Part shown: in pieces, positions 46,352-55,703 of the stretch
Layout: every line of letters begins with the position of its first letter
Position numbering within the stretch: position 1 is the stretch's first letter
Assembly (NCBI GenBank): GCA_024742485.1
Contig: JANSYK010000001.1
Coordinates: 744,001 to 808,000, forward strand
Length of the DNA: 64,000 nt
Direction of reading: 5' to 3'
From: Alphaproteobacteria bacterium
GTDB lineage: Bacteria; Pseudomonadota; Alphaproteobacteria; Rhizobiales; Rhizobiaceae
The notes under the pieces: generated by a model
Seen by the model: the letters and a program-made list of their open reading frames with translations, nothing else
What the model was told of the DNA's origin: nothing
Databases searched by the model: none
Made by a program: the position numbers and the translations under genes

Positions 46352-47077
46352 GTGAGCTTATCAAAACCATCGCCCGAATGGGACGCAGCAACGGTTGTGG
46401 CCTGGCTTGAAGCCAATCGCTCGCCGGAAAATCTTGATGGTATGGGCCGCTTCGGCATTGTAACAGACACGGCTTTCGGCATACCGAATGCACAATTGCG
46501 TCCGCTGGCACGCAAGATCAAACGCCGGCATGATCGCGCCCTCTCCCTTTGGGATACCGGCATTCGCGAAGCCCGCATCCTCGCCTGTTTTTCCGACGAG
46601 CCGGACAAGGTGACGGTGGAGCAGGCAGCCGACTGGGCTGCGGAATTCAACTCCTGGGAAATCGTCGACCATGCGGCGAGCCTGTTTATCGAAGCAGGGC
46701 TGCATGACGCGCTGATCGGCCGTTTTGCCGCGGATGAGCGTGAATTCGTCCGACGCACGGGATTTGCCATGATGGCCTGGGGTGCCGTTCATCTGAAGAG
46801 GAAGCCTGATTCACTGATGGTCTCCTGGCTGCCGCTAATCAAGGATCACGCTACGGATGAGCGCAATTTCGTCAAGAAAGCGGTCAATTGGGCGCTCAGA
46901 CAAATCGGAAAACGCTCTCTGGAACTCCATGATCCGGCCCTTCAACTCGCCCGGGAACTGGCCGCTGACACCAACAAGACCGCCCGCTGGATTGGTAAGG
47001 ATGCGGTGCGCGAACTCACGAGCCAGAAGACACTGGATCGCCTGTCATCCAAAAAGCGGGTCGCCATGGACAAATGA
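46352..47077 (+). CDS. DNA alkylation repair protein (AlkD-like HEAT-repeat)
   Basis: 241 residues from the GTG at 46352, directly after the preceding stop; a TTG at 46340 would overlap it. The chain is built of short helical repeats like AlkC/AlkD glycosylases, with FGIVTDTAFGIPNAQLRPLARKI, WDTGIREARILACF, NSWEIVDHAASLF and NWALRQIGKRS. AlkD-type enzymes excise N3- and N7-alkylpurines without base flipping. Placement next to the dehydrogenase looks like chance cotranscription. It is followed by the DNA-ligase-associated genes, so repair functions accumulate here. Confidence 0.88.
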   Translation: MSLSKPSPEWDAATVVAWLEANRSPENLDGMGRFGIVTDTAFGIPNAQLRPLARKIKRRHDRALSLWDTGIREARILACFSDEPDKVTVEQAADWAAEFNSWEIVDHAASLFIEAGLHDALIGRFAADEREFVRRTGFAMMAWGAVHLKRKPDSLMVSWLPLIKDHATDERNFVKKAVNWALRQIGKRSLELHDPALQLARELAADTNKTARWIGKDAVRELTSQKTLDRLSSKKRVAMDK

Positions 47078-47180
47078 TCGCTGCCGGGTGGTTGAGCAGG
47101 CCGGCATGTCGACTGATCCATTTGTTTCACACGGTCTTTGACCTATCTTAGCGCTCTGAGCCGGACTGGAGCGATGGTCA

Positions 47181-48206
47181 ATGACTGATGTATCACCGGA
47201 GAGCTGGATGCAGGTCCGGCCCGAGGGGCTATATTGCAAGCCTGCGGATGCTTTTGTTGATCCGCATAGACCCGTTGGCCGGGCTATCGTCACACACGGA
47301 CATGCCGATCATGCCCGGTCAGGCCATGAGACGGTTTTCGCAACGGCCGAAACCGTGGCCATCATGCGAACGCGCTATACCGACGATGCCGTCACCGGCG
47401 CACAACCGATGACCTACGGCGAACGCAAAGATCTTGGCAACGGCGTAACGCTTTGGCTGGCGCCCGCTGGCCACATTCTCGGCAGTGCCCAGGCCGTGAT
47501 TGAGTTCGGTGGTCGTCGTATCGTGATATCCGGCGACTACAAGCGCCATTTCGATCCGACCTGTGCACCATTTGAGCTGGTTCCCTGTGATGTCTTTGTC
47601 ACGGAGGCAACCTTCGCCCTGCCCGTCTTTTCGCACCCGCCGATCGAGCATGAAATGGCCAAGCTCATGCGTTCCATGGCCTCATTGCCCGACCGCACCC
47701 ATCTGGTGGGGGTCTACGCGCTTGGCAAATGCCAACGGGTGATGGCCGCACTGAGGGAGGCTGGATACCCACATCCGTTTTTTCTGCACGGCGCGCTGGT
47801 GCGATTGACCCAATTGTATGAAGGCCTCGGATATGACTTTGGTTCCTGGCAGGAGGTGTCGAAAATCGACCGGTCAGACCGCGACCAGTTTCGCGGCAGA
47901 GTCGTGCTGTGTCCACCATCGGCACTAGCAGACCGATGGAGCCGGAGCCTGCCCGATCCGCTTCCGATCATGGCGTCCGGCTGGATGCAGATACGGGCGC
48001 GCGCGCGTCAGCGGAGGGCCGAAATGGCGTTGATCGTCTCCGATCATGCCGACTGGGCCGACCTTCTCGAAACGGCACGGGAAACCGGTGCCGGGGATGT
48101 CTGGATCACCCATGGGCGGGTTGAAGCTCTGGAACATGCGCTCAAACAGCAAGGCATCCGTGCAAAGGCACTCGACCTTGTCGGCCGAGAGGAGGAGCCG
48201 GAATAA
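47181..48206 (+). CDS. Ligase-associated DNA exonuclease (MBL fold)
   Basis: 341 residues. Metallo-beta-lactamase fold of the beta-CASP type: metal motif THGHADHARSG at residues 38-48, then APAGHILGSAQAVIEFGGRRIVISGDY, and the C-terminal VSDHADWADLLE. The family is known as ligase-associated exonuclease because it is found with the cisplatin-response ATP-dependent ligase, and here its stop overlaps the ligase start. It probably trims DNA ends before ligation. Confidence 0.93.
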   Translation: MTDVSPESWMQVRPEGLYCKPADAFVDPHRPVGRAIVTHGHADHARSGHETVFATAETVAIMRTRYTDDAVTGAQPMTYGERKDLGNGVTLWLAPAGHILGSAQAVIEFGGRRIVISGDYKRHFDPTCAPFELVPCDVFVTEATFALPVFSHPPIEHEMAKLMRSMASLPDRTHLVGVYALGKCQRVMAALREAGYPHPFFLHGALVRLTQLYEGLGYDFGSWQEVSKIDRSDRDQFRGRVVLCPPSALADRWSRSLPDPLPIMASGWMQIRARARQRRAEMALIVSDHADWADLLETARETGAGDVWITHGRVEALEHALKQQGIRAKALDLVGREEEPE

Positions 48207-49804
48207 TGGAGCGTTTTTCCAACCTTCTCGATGATCTCTATTTCACCAATTCATCACGAGCAAAGGAATCCATCCTTGCCGATTATCTCCGCAGTGCACC
48301 CGATCCGGATCGCGGCTGGGCGCTTGCGGCGATTGGAGGCACCCTGACATTTGATCTGTTCAAGCGGAACCTGGCCCGGACGCTGATGACCGAGCGCATG
48401 GATCCCGAATTGTTTGCCTTGTCCTATGACTATGTCGGCGAGTTGTCTGAAACCATTGCCCTCGCCTGGCCAGTTTCAGACAATCCGAAGCGGCTCAACC
48501 GCCTGCCATCTCTTTCCGAAATCATCAACGAATTCAACAGCCGTGGCAAACTGGGTATTCGCGACTATTTGATCGAACTGCTTGACGCCATGACACCCCC
48601 CCAGCGGTGGGCTTTGCTGAAATTGGGGACCAGGGGATTGCGCATCGGCATGTCGGCACGGTCGGTCAAGCGAACCCTGGCCAATATGAAAAATGTCGAA
48701 CTGGATGTCATCGAAGAACTCTGGCACGGTGTTTCGCCACCCTATCAGGAGCTGTTCGAATGGATCGATGACCGCGCTCCAATGCCGGACATATCGAAAA
48801 GGCTGACCTATTCACCTGTCATGCTCGCCCATCCGATCGATGTCGAAAAGGACTTCAGCCGCATCGCGCCGCACAGTCACCAGGCCGAATGGAAATGGGA
48901 CGGTATTCGCGTCCAAATCGCCGCAAACGCGTCTGACGTCAAGATTTTTTCCCGCAAGGGTGACGATATTTCCCACAGCTTTCCGGATCTTGTCGAGGCG
49001 GTGGATTTTGATGCCGTGATCGATGGTGAATTGCTCATCAGCCGGGATGGCGAGATCGGATCCTTCAACGATCTGCAGCAGCGGCTCAACAAGAAGAAGC
49101 CGACCAAAGCCCTGGTGCAAAAACTGCCGGCGCATGTGATCGCCTATGACATCTTGCGCGAAGGCAACACCAATTTGCGCCCGCTGCCTTTGTCGCAACG
49201 ACGCGAGGCACTCAAGACGTTCATCGACCCGCGCGATCCCGGCCGCTTTTCCCTCTCCCGTGTATTGCCGTTCGAGACTCATGCCGATCTGTCTGCGCTG
49301 CGGCAAAAGGCGGCCGATACGGGTGGCCTGATGGAAGGGCTGATGATCAAGAATCTGTCGAGCGACTATGTGTCCGGTCGGCCGAAACACGCCTGGTACA
49401 AATGGAAATGCGATCCCCATCTGCTGGACGCGGTGCTGATGTATGCGCAACGCGGTCATGGCAAACGGTCGTCCTACTACTCAGACTATACATTCGGATT
49501 ATGGGCTGGCGACGGCCAGCTCCTGCCAATCGGCAAAGCCTATTTCGGCTTTACCGACGAGGAGCTCAAGCAGTTGGATACGTGGATACGCAATCACAAA
49601 CAGCAGCGCTTCGGTCCGGTGCAGGAGGTCGAGAAGGAATTGGTTTTCGAAGTTGCCTTCGACAGTGCCCAGACAAGCAGCCGACATAAATCAGGCTACG
49701 CATTGCGCTTCCCGCGCATCAGCCGCATCCGTTGGGACAAGCCGGCCGCTGAAGCCAATCAGTTGGAGGACCTGGCTCAGCTCGTTGATCGCAAGCGCAA
49801 CTAA
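48206..49804 (+). CDS. Cisplatin-damage-response ATP-dependent DNA ligase
   Basis: 532 residues. The adenylation motif is EWKWDGIRVQ with Lys near residue 229; motifs III to V include DGELLIS, PLSQRREALKTF and EGLMIKNLSSDYVSGRPKHAWYKWK. A long N-terminal domain (1-200) is typical for this bacterial group. It seals nicks in a damage-response pathway separate from the NAD-dependent LigA. Its start overlaps the exonuclease stop, and its own stop overlaps the Lrp gene on the other strand by 4 bp. Confidence 0.94.
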   Translation: MERFSNLLDDLYFTNSSRAKESILADYLRSAPDPDRGWALAAIGGTLTFDLFKRNLARTLMTERMDPELFALSYDYVGELSETIALAWPVSDNPKRLNRLPSLSEIINEFNSRGKLGIRDYLIELLDAMTPPQRWALLKLGTRGLRIGMSARSVKRTLANMKNVELDVIEELWHGVSPPYQELFEWIDDRAPMPDISKRLTYSPVMLAHPIDVEKDFSRIAPHSHQAEWKWDGIRVQIAANASDVKIFSRKGDDISHSFPDLVEAVDFDAVIDGELLISRDGEIGSFNDLQQRLNKKKPTKALVQKLPAHVIAYDILREGNTNLRPLPLSQRREALKTFIDPRDPGRFSLSRVLPFETHADLSALRQKAADTGGLMEGLMIKNLSSDYVSGRPKHAWYKWKCDPHLLDAVLMYAQRGHGKRSSYYSDYTFGLWAGDGQLLPIGKAYFGFTDEELKQLDTWIRNHKQQRFGPVQEVEKELVFEVAFDSAQTSSRHKSGYALRFPRISRIRWDKPAAEANQLEDLAQLVDRKRN

Positions 49805-50286
49805 TCTGAGGAACGGCCGGATTCCAGCACCATGTAGTCGAGCGGTAGTTCGGTGGTGTATTTGATCTGCTCCATGGCGAAGGACGAAGACACGTCGCGA
49901 ATTTCGATTTTCTGGATCAGCTTCTGATAGAATGCGTCATAGGCCGCAATGTCGGGCACCACGATCCGCAACAGATAGTCGACGTCACCGCTCATCCGGT
50001 AGAATTCCACGACTTCCGGAAATTGCGAAATGACTTCGGAGAACCGCAAGAGCCATTCACTTGAATGGGAATTCGTTCGGATGGACACGAAGACCGTGAC
50101 CTTGGCGTTGATCTTCGTCTGATCGAGAAGCGCCACCCGGCGTCGAATGACCCCCTCTTCTTCCAGCTTCTGGACCCGTCGCCAGCACGGCGTCGTTGAA
50201 AGCCCCACTTTCTTAGCGACATCCGCCACCGCCAGGGTCGAGTCCTCCTGCAGCAAGCGAAGAATCTTCCGGTCAAGCCTATCCAT
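49801..50286 (-). CDS. Lrp/AsnC family transcriptional regulator
   Basis: 161 residues. An N-terminal helix-turn-helix (DRKILRLLQEDSTLAVADVAKKVGLSTTPCWRRVQKLEEEGVI) and a C-terminal RAM ligand domain (GDVDYLLRIVVPDIAAYDAFYQK). Such regulators usually sense an amino acid and often control themselves. The 150 bp upstream are AT-rich, a likely promoter-operator. Neither the ligase nor the glycosylase next door suggests a target; the amino-acid ABC importer 7 kb upstream cannot be excluded. Confidence 0.92.
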   Translation of the reverse strand: MDRLDRKILRLLQEDSTLAVADVAKKVGLSTTPCWRRVQKLEEEGVIRRRVALLDQTKINAKVTVFVSIRTNSHSSEWLLRFSEVISQFPEVVEFYRMSGDVDYLLRIVVPDIAAYDAFYQKLIQKIEIRDVSSSFAMEQIKYTTELPLDYMVLESGRSSD

Positions 50287-50438
50287 ATCTCACTCCTGAT
50301 AACGAATGCCTGTTGCTGGGCAGCGATGGCCTGCTGGCCGGGAACAAATTTTTTCTACAGATTGGGATATAATCGCACCAGTATTAAAATTTCAATCCCA
50401 CTAATAACAATTTATAGAACATTTTCCTAAAAATTGCA

Positions 50439-51101
50439 TCACTCCAGGCAATCTCTGACCGCTGCCCGGAGTTCGGGCAGCAGGTCCTGCTCAAACCAGG
50501 GATTGCGCTTTAGCCAGGCATTGTTGCGCCACGAAGGATGCGGCAGGGCAAAGACCGGCGCACCCTCCCGCTCCGCATGAATCCGGCGCCAGTCGGCTAC
50601 CGTTTCGGTCAGGGTGCGTCTGCGCAGGGCGCCCAGATGGAATGCATGGGCGTATTGGCCAATGACGAGTTTCAATCGAACGTCTTTCAATGTGTCCATC
50701 ACCTGATGGTGCCACAATTCCCGACATTCGCGCCGCGGCGGCAAGTCCCCGCCCTTGGCATCAAGACCCGGAAAGCAGAAGCCCATGGGAACAATCGCGA
50801 TCTTGCGTCTGTCATAAAACGTGTCGCGACTGACATCCATCCACTCCCGCAGCCGATCGCCCGAAGGATCGTTGAACGGAATGCCTGTCGCGTGCACCCG
50901 TGTACCGGGCGCTTGACCGGCAATGAGGATCCTGGCCCCTGGCGAGACAACACAGACCGGTCGCGGTTCATGCGGCAACGCGCCCCCATATTTGGGCGCG
51001 TCGCGGCAAATCCTGCAGGATGCTATCCGGTCCTGCAATTCCCGGACGTCGGCACCCAATGGATCAGGCGGATGCGCTGGGGCGTGACGACACATCGTCA
51101 T
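50439..51101 (-). CDS. Uracil-DNA glycosylase family protein
   Basis: 220 residues. N-terminal CRICRDAPKYGG with two Cys is followed by LIAGQAPGTRVHATGIPFNDPSGDRLREWM, the family 4/5-like active site (GQAPG plus GIPFNDPSGDRLR), and the C-terminal ALPHPSWRNN motif. The family includes uracil-DNA glycosylases and relatives of unsettled substrate. Position of the start is uncertain: the ATG at 51101 overlaps the upstream GST gene by 38 bp, and a TTG at 51059 would avoid the overlap. Confidence 0.85.
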   Translation of the reverse strand: MTMCRHAPAHPPDPLGADVRELQDRIASCRICRDAPKYGGALPHEPRPVCVVSPGARILIAGQAPGTRVHATGIPFNDPSGDRLREWMDVSRDTFYDRRKIAIVPMGFCFPGLDAKGGDLPPRRECRELWHHQVMDTLKDVRLKLVIGQYAHAFHLGALRRRTLTETVADWRRIHAEREGAPVFALPHPSWRNNAWLKRNPWFEQDLLPELRAAVRDCLE

Positions 51102-51675
51102 ACCAGCGCATAAGGTTTTCCAGGTGAACTGGCCGATCGATGCGGGCCGGCTTGAGCATGTCGACCGCCATCATCGCCGTGATATCGGCGATGGAGTAGC
51201 GCTCCCCTGCAATGAAGCGGCGCAGTCTCAGTTCTGAATCGAGGAATTCCATCGTTTTCAATGCCTTGGGCCGGTTCGCCTCGCCATATTCCGACACCTG
51301 AGGGACCTCCCATTCTTTCATCGCGGGATGGGTGTGACGGAAAGCGGCAGCAACATACCAAAAGAAATGAAACTCCATGCGCCTGTTCCACATCTCCACA
51401 ACCGCCTGGTCCACCGCATCGGTACCCATCAGAGGCGGGTCCGGGTGAAGCGCTTCGAAATAACGGCATATCGCCACGGACTCGGTCAAGACCGTTCCGT
51501 CATCAAGTTGCAATACAGGCAAACGCTGAAACGGATTGAGCGTCGTGACTTCATCCGACCGATGGCCCAACTCGGCCATGTCGACATGTTTCAAGGGTAT
51601 CTCGATCCCTTTTTCGGCAAGGAATATGCGCACCCGTCTTGGATTGGGGGCCCGTCCACCATCGTAAAGCAGCAT
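51064..51675 (-). CDS. Glutathione S-transferase family protein
   Basis: 203 residues from the ATG at 51675, with GGAG 6 nt upstream. The N-terminal thioredoxin-fold half has NPRRVRIFLAEKG and the glutathione-binding LPVLQLDDGTVLTESVAICRYFE, and the all-helical C-terminal half contains YSIADITAMMAVDM. Cytosolic detoxification or isomerase role; substrate not predictable. The uracil-glycosylase-family gene downstream overlaps its end. Confidence 0.92.
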   Translation of the reverse strand: MLLYDGGRAPNPRRVRIFLAEKGIEIPLKHVDMAELGHRSDEVTTLNPFQRLPVLQLDDGTVLTESVAICRYFEALHPDPPLMGTDAVDQAVVEMWNRRMEFHFFWYVAAAFRHTHPAMKEWEVPQVSEYGEANRPKALKTMEFLDSELRLRRFIAGERYSIADITAMMAVDMLKPARIDRPVHLENLMRWYDDVSSRPSASA

Positions 51676-51810
51676 CTCTGTCTCCTCAAAACAGCTAGAA
51701 ATCACTCCAGAGATCAATCATAGCAAATTGATTATATGAGGTTTTTTCGATCAATCATCCCTTTTCACCGACAATACGCACAATGCGCAGATTGAAGGTT
51801 CTTTTAATCA

Positions 51811-53385
51811 TTGGCTCTTATTGTGCCAAAGAGTAATCCAGTTCAGCACGGTATCAGAGTGTCCAAGGCGAACGCAGACAAGAACATCGTCGACAAGTCG
51901 CGCAATTACAGAGACCCGGCAATCGCCAGGACTGTGAAGGCGACCAGAGACCGTTTGCAGTCCGATAGCGAGCGCAACGTACAATACGACCGCGAGCTGA
52001 TGTCGATGTACATCACCTCGGCGATTCAGGGCGCGGCCGCCATGCCGGCGCTCGCCCTCATGGCCGCTGGTGTCAGTGTGCTCTATTTCAACGGGCCCAA
52101 CATTTTTGCCTGGGTCATGGCAACATTGGCTTCCTACGCCTTGATGGCCTTTCTGGCAAAACGGGCACAAAGCCAGAAGATCACCTTCGAGAGCGCCAAA
52201 CGCTGGGAAAAACATTTTATTGCCGCCCAGGCGCTAACGGGCCTGTCATGGGCGATATTCGCCTACCAGCAATGCCCCCAATGCAACGGTCAGGAATTCG
52301 CCTTTTTCAAGGGGATCGTGCTCCTGGTCGCCATCGCCATCACCGCCATGTCGAGCTTCACGCTGCGACGGCTGCCGCTGATGATCTTCACCACACCGAT
52401 CATCGTGGTCTATATGGTCGGCTCGCCGCCCAGCAATCCGATGGAGATGGTCATTGTCGCAATGCTGATCGCGACATTCGGGTTTTTCCTTTTCATCTCC
52501 AGCCGACTCTATAATGCCAATCTGGTGATGTTGTCGATCCAGGCGGAAAAGGACTGGCTGATCGCCGAGTTGGAGATCGCCAAATCCACCTCCGATGAAG
52601 CGAGACGGCGGGCGGAAGAAGCCAATCTTGCAAAATCCCGTTTCCTGGCCTCCATGAGCCACGAGCTCCGCACACCGCTGAATGCCATTTTGGGATTCTC
52701 GGAAGTGATCAAGAACGAGGTCCTGGGACCGCTCGGCAACGAGACCTACAAGGAATACATTTCAGACATCCACCGGTCGGGCGGTCACCCCCTGCATCTG
52801 ATCAACGAAATTCTAGACCTCTCGCGCATCGAAGCCGGCCGCTATGAATTGAACGAGGAGTCCGTCAGCATCCGCGACATTGCCGAAGACTGCATCGGCA
52901 TGATTGGAATGAAGGCACAAAACAAGGACATCAAGATCAGCGAACAGTTCGAACGCGCCCTGCCCCGTGTCTGGGCCGACGAGCGATCATTGCGGCAGGT
53001 CGTTCTCAACCTTCTTTCGAACGCGGTGAAATTCACGCCGCAAGGTGGTGAGATCACGGTCAAGGTCGGTTGGACAGCGGGCGGTGGACAATATGTTTCC
53101 GTTAAGGATGATGGACCCGGCATTCCCGAAGACGAGATTCCGGTTGTCCTGTCCGCCTTTGGTCAAGGGTCGATTGCGATCAAGAGCGCCGAACAGGGTA
53201 CGGGCCTTGGACTGCCGATCGTACAGGCAATTCTTGCCGAACACGGCGGCGATCTGATCTTGAAGTCCCGCTTGCGCGAAGGCACGGAAGCCACCGCGAT
53301 TTTACCGAGAAATCGCGTTCTGGTCGACGCGCCAAGCATCGAAATGCCCGATCCGGAAAAAAACCGCCGCAAATCCTTTGCCTGA
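51811..53385 (+). CDS. Membrane sensor histidine kinase (PleC/DivJ-like)
   Basis: 524 residues if the TTG at 51811 is used; a GTG at 51859 would shorten it by 16. Six membrane helices lie between about 70 and 235. A coiled region leads to the H-box SHELRTPLNAI, phospho-accepting His near residue 283, followed by the ATPase N-box LLSNAVKF, G1 DDGPGIPEDE and G2 GTGLGLPI. The H-box region (LGFSEVIKNEVLGPLGN) is very like that of Hyphomicrobiales PleC/DivJ/PdhS kinases that feed DivK and CtrA. No response regulator is adjacent. Confidence 0.88.
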   Translation: MALIVPKSNPVQHGIRVSKANADKNIVDKSRNYRDPAIARTVKATRDRLQSDSERNVQYDRELMSMYITSAIQGAAAMPALALMAAGVSVLYFNGPNIFAWVMATLASYALMAFLAKRAQSQKITFESAKRWEKHFIAAQALTGLSWAIFAYQQCPQCNGQEFAFFKGIVLLVAIAITAMSSFTLRRLPLMIFTTPIIVVYMVGSPPSNPMEMVIVAMLIATFGFFLFISSRLYNANLVMLSIQAEKDWLIAELEIAKSTSDEARRRAEEANLAKSRFLASMSHELRTPLNAILGFSEVIKNEVLGPLGNETYKEYISDIHRSGGHPLHLINEILDLSRIEAGRYELNEESVSIRDIAEDCIGMIGMKAQNKDIKISEQFERALPRVWADERSLRQVVLNLLSNAVKFTPQGGEITVKVGWTAGGGQYVSVKDDGPGIPEDEIPVVLSAFGQGSIAIKSAEQGTGLGLPIVQAILAEHGGDLILKSRLREGTEATAILPRNRVLVDAPSIEMPDPEKNRRKSFA

Positions 53386-53451
53386 CATCCAGGGCATCAC
53401 TTGTCGGACCGATGGCTCATCATCTTGTCCGAAACAGCCGGAAGACATCCC

Positions 53452-54270
53452 ATGGTTCCGATAGGTGAACTGATCTGGTTTGTCGGTGTCCTGGCCGTGG
53501 CCAGTGCCGTTGCCGGCTTTCTGGCAGGGCTCTTCGGCATTGGTGGCGGCGCCATCATCGTACCGGTGCTCTTTCAGGCCTTCACCCTGCTCGACACACC
53601 TGACACGGTCCGTATGCACATGGCTGTCGGCACATCCCTTGCCGTCATCGTCCCGACATCGATCAGTTCATTTCGGGCTCACTATCGCGCCAAGGCCCCG
53701 GACATGCGATTGCTGAGAAACTGGGTTCTGGTGGTACCCCTTGGCGTTGTTGTCGCGTCGATCGTCGTCGCCGATACATCCAGCGCGGTCCTGCGCGCGG
53801 TCTTTGCCGTGATAGCGGTGTTGATCGGCCTTAGAATGATTTTCAACCGTGACAGTTGGCGGCTTGCCAATGATCTGCCCGGAAACCCGATCCGCACGAT
53901 GGTCGGACTGTTAATCGGATTTCTGTCCGCACTGATCGGAGTCGGCGGTGGCATCTTGGTCAATACCTTCATGACGTCGTTCGGACGTCCGCTCCACCAG
54001 GCGGTGGCGACATCCTCCGGCGTCGGAATCCTCATCTCGATCCCGGGTGTGATCGGGTTTATCTGGGCCGGTTGGGGCAACCCGGATCTACCGATCTACT
54101 CCACAGGATATGTCAACTGGATCGCCTTCCTGCTGACCATTCCGATCACGCTATTCATGGCGCCAGTCGGCGCCAACACGGCGCACAGACTTGGCAGGCG
54201 CCCGCTTGAAGTCGCATTCGGACTGTTCCTGCTGCTGGTCGCCGCCCGATTTGCCTGGAGTTTTTTCTAG
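53452..54270 (+). CDS. Sulfite exporter TauE/SafE family permease
   Basis: 272 residues from the ATG at 53452. Eight predicted helices in two halves, each starting with the TauE-type motif: GFLAGLFGIGGGAIIVPVLFQA and GFLSALIGVGGGILVNTFMTSFG. The GIGGG and GVGGG loops are more canonical than in the permease at 9287-10090. Substrate unknown. The dispersed repeat copy B begins directly after its stop codon. Confidence 0.88.
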   Translation: MVPIGELIWFVGVLAVASAVAGFLAGLFGIGGGAIIVPVLFQAFTLLDTPDTVRMHMAVGTSLAVIVPTSISSFRAHYRAKAPDMRLLRNWVLVVPLGVVVASIVVADTSSAVLRAVFAVIAVLIGLRMIFNRDSWRLANDLPGNPIRTMVGLLIGFLSALIGVGGGILVNTFMTSFGRPLHQAVATSSGVGILISIPGVIGFIWAGWGNPDLPIYSTGYVNWIAFLLTIPITLFMAPVGANTAHRLGRRPLEVAFGLFLLLVAARFAWSFF

Positions 54271-54360
54271 ACCGTTTCTCGTTTTGCCAGAAACGAGCCA
54301 ACGTTATTAGCCTTTGATTTTGTTGATGCATTCAGATTTATCCGATTCCGTCAAAACCTG
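54271..54360 (-). repeat. Dispersed ~90-bp intergenic repeat, copy B
   Basis: Reverse complement of the repeat at 28308-28396. The plus-strand 5' end carries a 7-bp stem, CTCGTTT with AAACGAG, at 54278-54297. It starts one base after the TauE stop, so it may also act as the 3' end of that transcript. Confidence 0.75.
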
Positions 54361-54375
54361 AATTGCCCTGGCCAG

Positions 54376-54906
54376 CTATTTGACAATCCATCTGGCAAGG
54401 ACCGGGTCGGTTTCGTCGCAGGATCCGAGGGTGAGATCGCGAGACATGAACGGCCCGGCAGAGCGGCTCTGTGCCGCAACGACAACGCACAGACTGCTAT
54501 CGACGGACGGATGAATATGGCCTGTCTCGGCCTGATAGACAAAACGCTGGCTATCGTCACCCGACCGGCAATCCACAAGGCCAAAGGGCACGGTCCGGTT
54601 CTCCGGGTCCCGCAAGCTCATGCATTTGCCTTTGAACGGGACCGAGGCGATCTGTCCGCTGTTTGCATCGTAGGAAAACTGCACATCGCCGCCCTGCGGT
54701 TTGCAGCTATGCGCCTGAAGCGTCTCGGCAAATCCACGTCCCAGCGTGTCGATACACCAGCCCAGATTGTCCTCTTCATCGAGATTGTCGGCCAGATAGA
54801 TGACCGGCGACGGCGTCTGCAATTGTGGCGGTGCCGCCTGTACAGACAGCGGAAGGACCAAGAGCAGCAAGGCGGTCCGGCACAGATGCCAAAGATGGGT
54901 GTTCAA
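54376..54906 (-). CDS. Exported ricin-type beta-trefoil lectin-like protein
   Basis: 176 residues with a signal peptide ending at SVQAA (about 24). The mature chain has six cysteines in pairs and two imperfect QxW-like ends (DDSQRFVY and DPVLARWIVK), with GKCMSLRDPENRTVPFGLVDC giving a ricin B-type repeat. A carbohydrate-binding periplasmic or secreted protein is likely, though the family match is weak. No enzyme domain is attached and no known partner is adjacent. Confidence 0.7.
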   Translation of the reverse strand: MNTHLWHLCRTALLLLVLPLSVQAAPPQLQTPSPVIYLADNLDEEDNLGWCIDTLGRGFAETLQAHSCKPQGGDVQFSYDANSGQIASVPFKGKCMSLRDPENRTVPFGLVDCRSGDDSQRFVYQAETGHIHPSVDSSLCVVVAAQSRSAGPFMSRDLTLGSCDETDPVLARWIVK

Positions 54907-54998
54907 GTCTGTCTCCTTTGATGCTTTGGAACATCAGAGTGGGGATGCGTGGCTCGCGATACACGTCAGATTTCTCCCATGATGACCCGGCGATCTGT

Positions 54999-55703
54999 TC
55001 AGTCGCGAAGGATGATCTGATCGCCGGTCATCTGAACCGAGGACAATGAACCCAGATAGCTCATACCCAGCAGACTCTCCGCCAGCTTGCCGCGTTCCAG
55101 CACACCCGCACGCACATTGCTGCGCGTGATACCGCCAACCGAAATCTCAGGCAATGTCACCGGCGCGGCCATGGCCACACCATTGGCAGTGCGCACCGGC
55201 TGCACGAATTGCAGGCTGCCGACATCGATACCGATGCGCTCCGCGTCGCGATAGGACAGGGCCACCGTGCTGGCTCCGGTATCGATCATCATGTTGAGTG
55301 TCTGTCCATCAACCTCGACCTGTGCCTGAAAATGTCCGCCAAGGCCCTTGGTCAGAATTGCCTCGCGGTTCCCATCATTATCCACACGACTGATCGTCCA
55401 ACCCGGCACCAATCCACCGGCTAGCCGCATCCCGACATCACGCAGTTCGAAGCGATACAGATAAACCGTGCTGAGGAGCAAAAGAGCCATCAGCCAGATC
55501 GCCGCATTACGGGCCATCTCCCCCAATCGCTGTCCCGATCCGATGATCGCCGTGGCAACCACTGTACCCCAGATGCCGAGGTACAGCGTGCTGGCAAACG
55601 TGTCGTTTGGCAGCCCCAGCGTTTCACCGGCCTGATGGTTGATCAGCAACAGAACCAGACCGACGCCGATGACACCAAAGACGATCCAGAGCATGCGGTT
55701 CAC
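54999..55703 (-). CDS. TIGR02281 family clan AA aspartic protease
   Basis: 234 residues. Three hydrophobic helices at the N-terminus (two in residues 3-52, one near 66-85) anchor it to the inner membrane, and the C-terminal retropepsin-like domain has the active-site DTGAS near residue 140. A single DTG copy means it must dimerise. Members of this family are usually found next to a DUF1289 gene, as here; biological substrate unknown. The GTG start overlaps the DUF1289 stop by 4 bp. Confidence 0.9.
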   Translation of the reverse strand: MNRMLWIVFGVIGVGLVLLLINHQAGETLGLPNDTFASTLYLGIWGTVVATAIIGSGQRLGEMARNAAIWLMALLLLSTVYLYRFELRDVGMRLAGGLVPGWTISRVDNDGNREAILTKGLGGHFQAQVEVDGQTLNMMIDTGASTVALSYRDAERIGIDVGSLQFVQPVRTANGVAMAAPVTLPEISVGGITRSNVRAGVLERGKLAESLLGMSYLGSLSSVQMTGDQIILRD

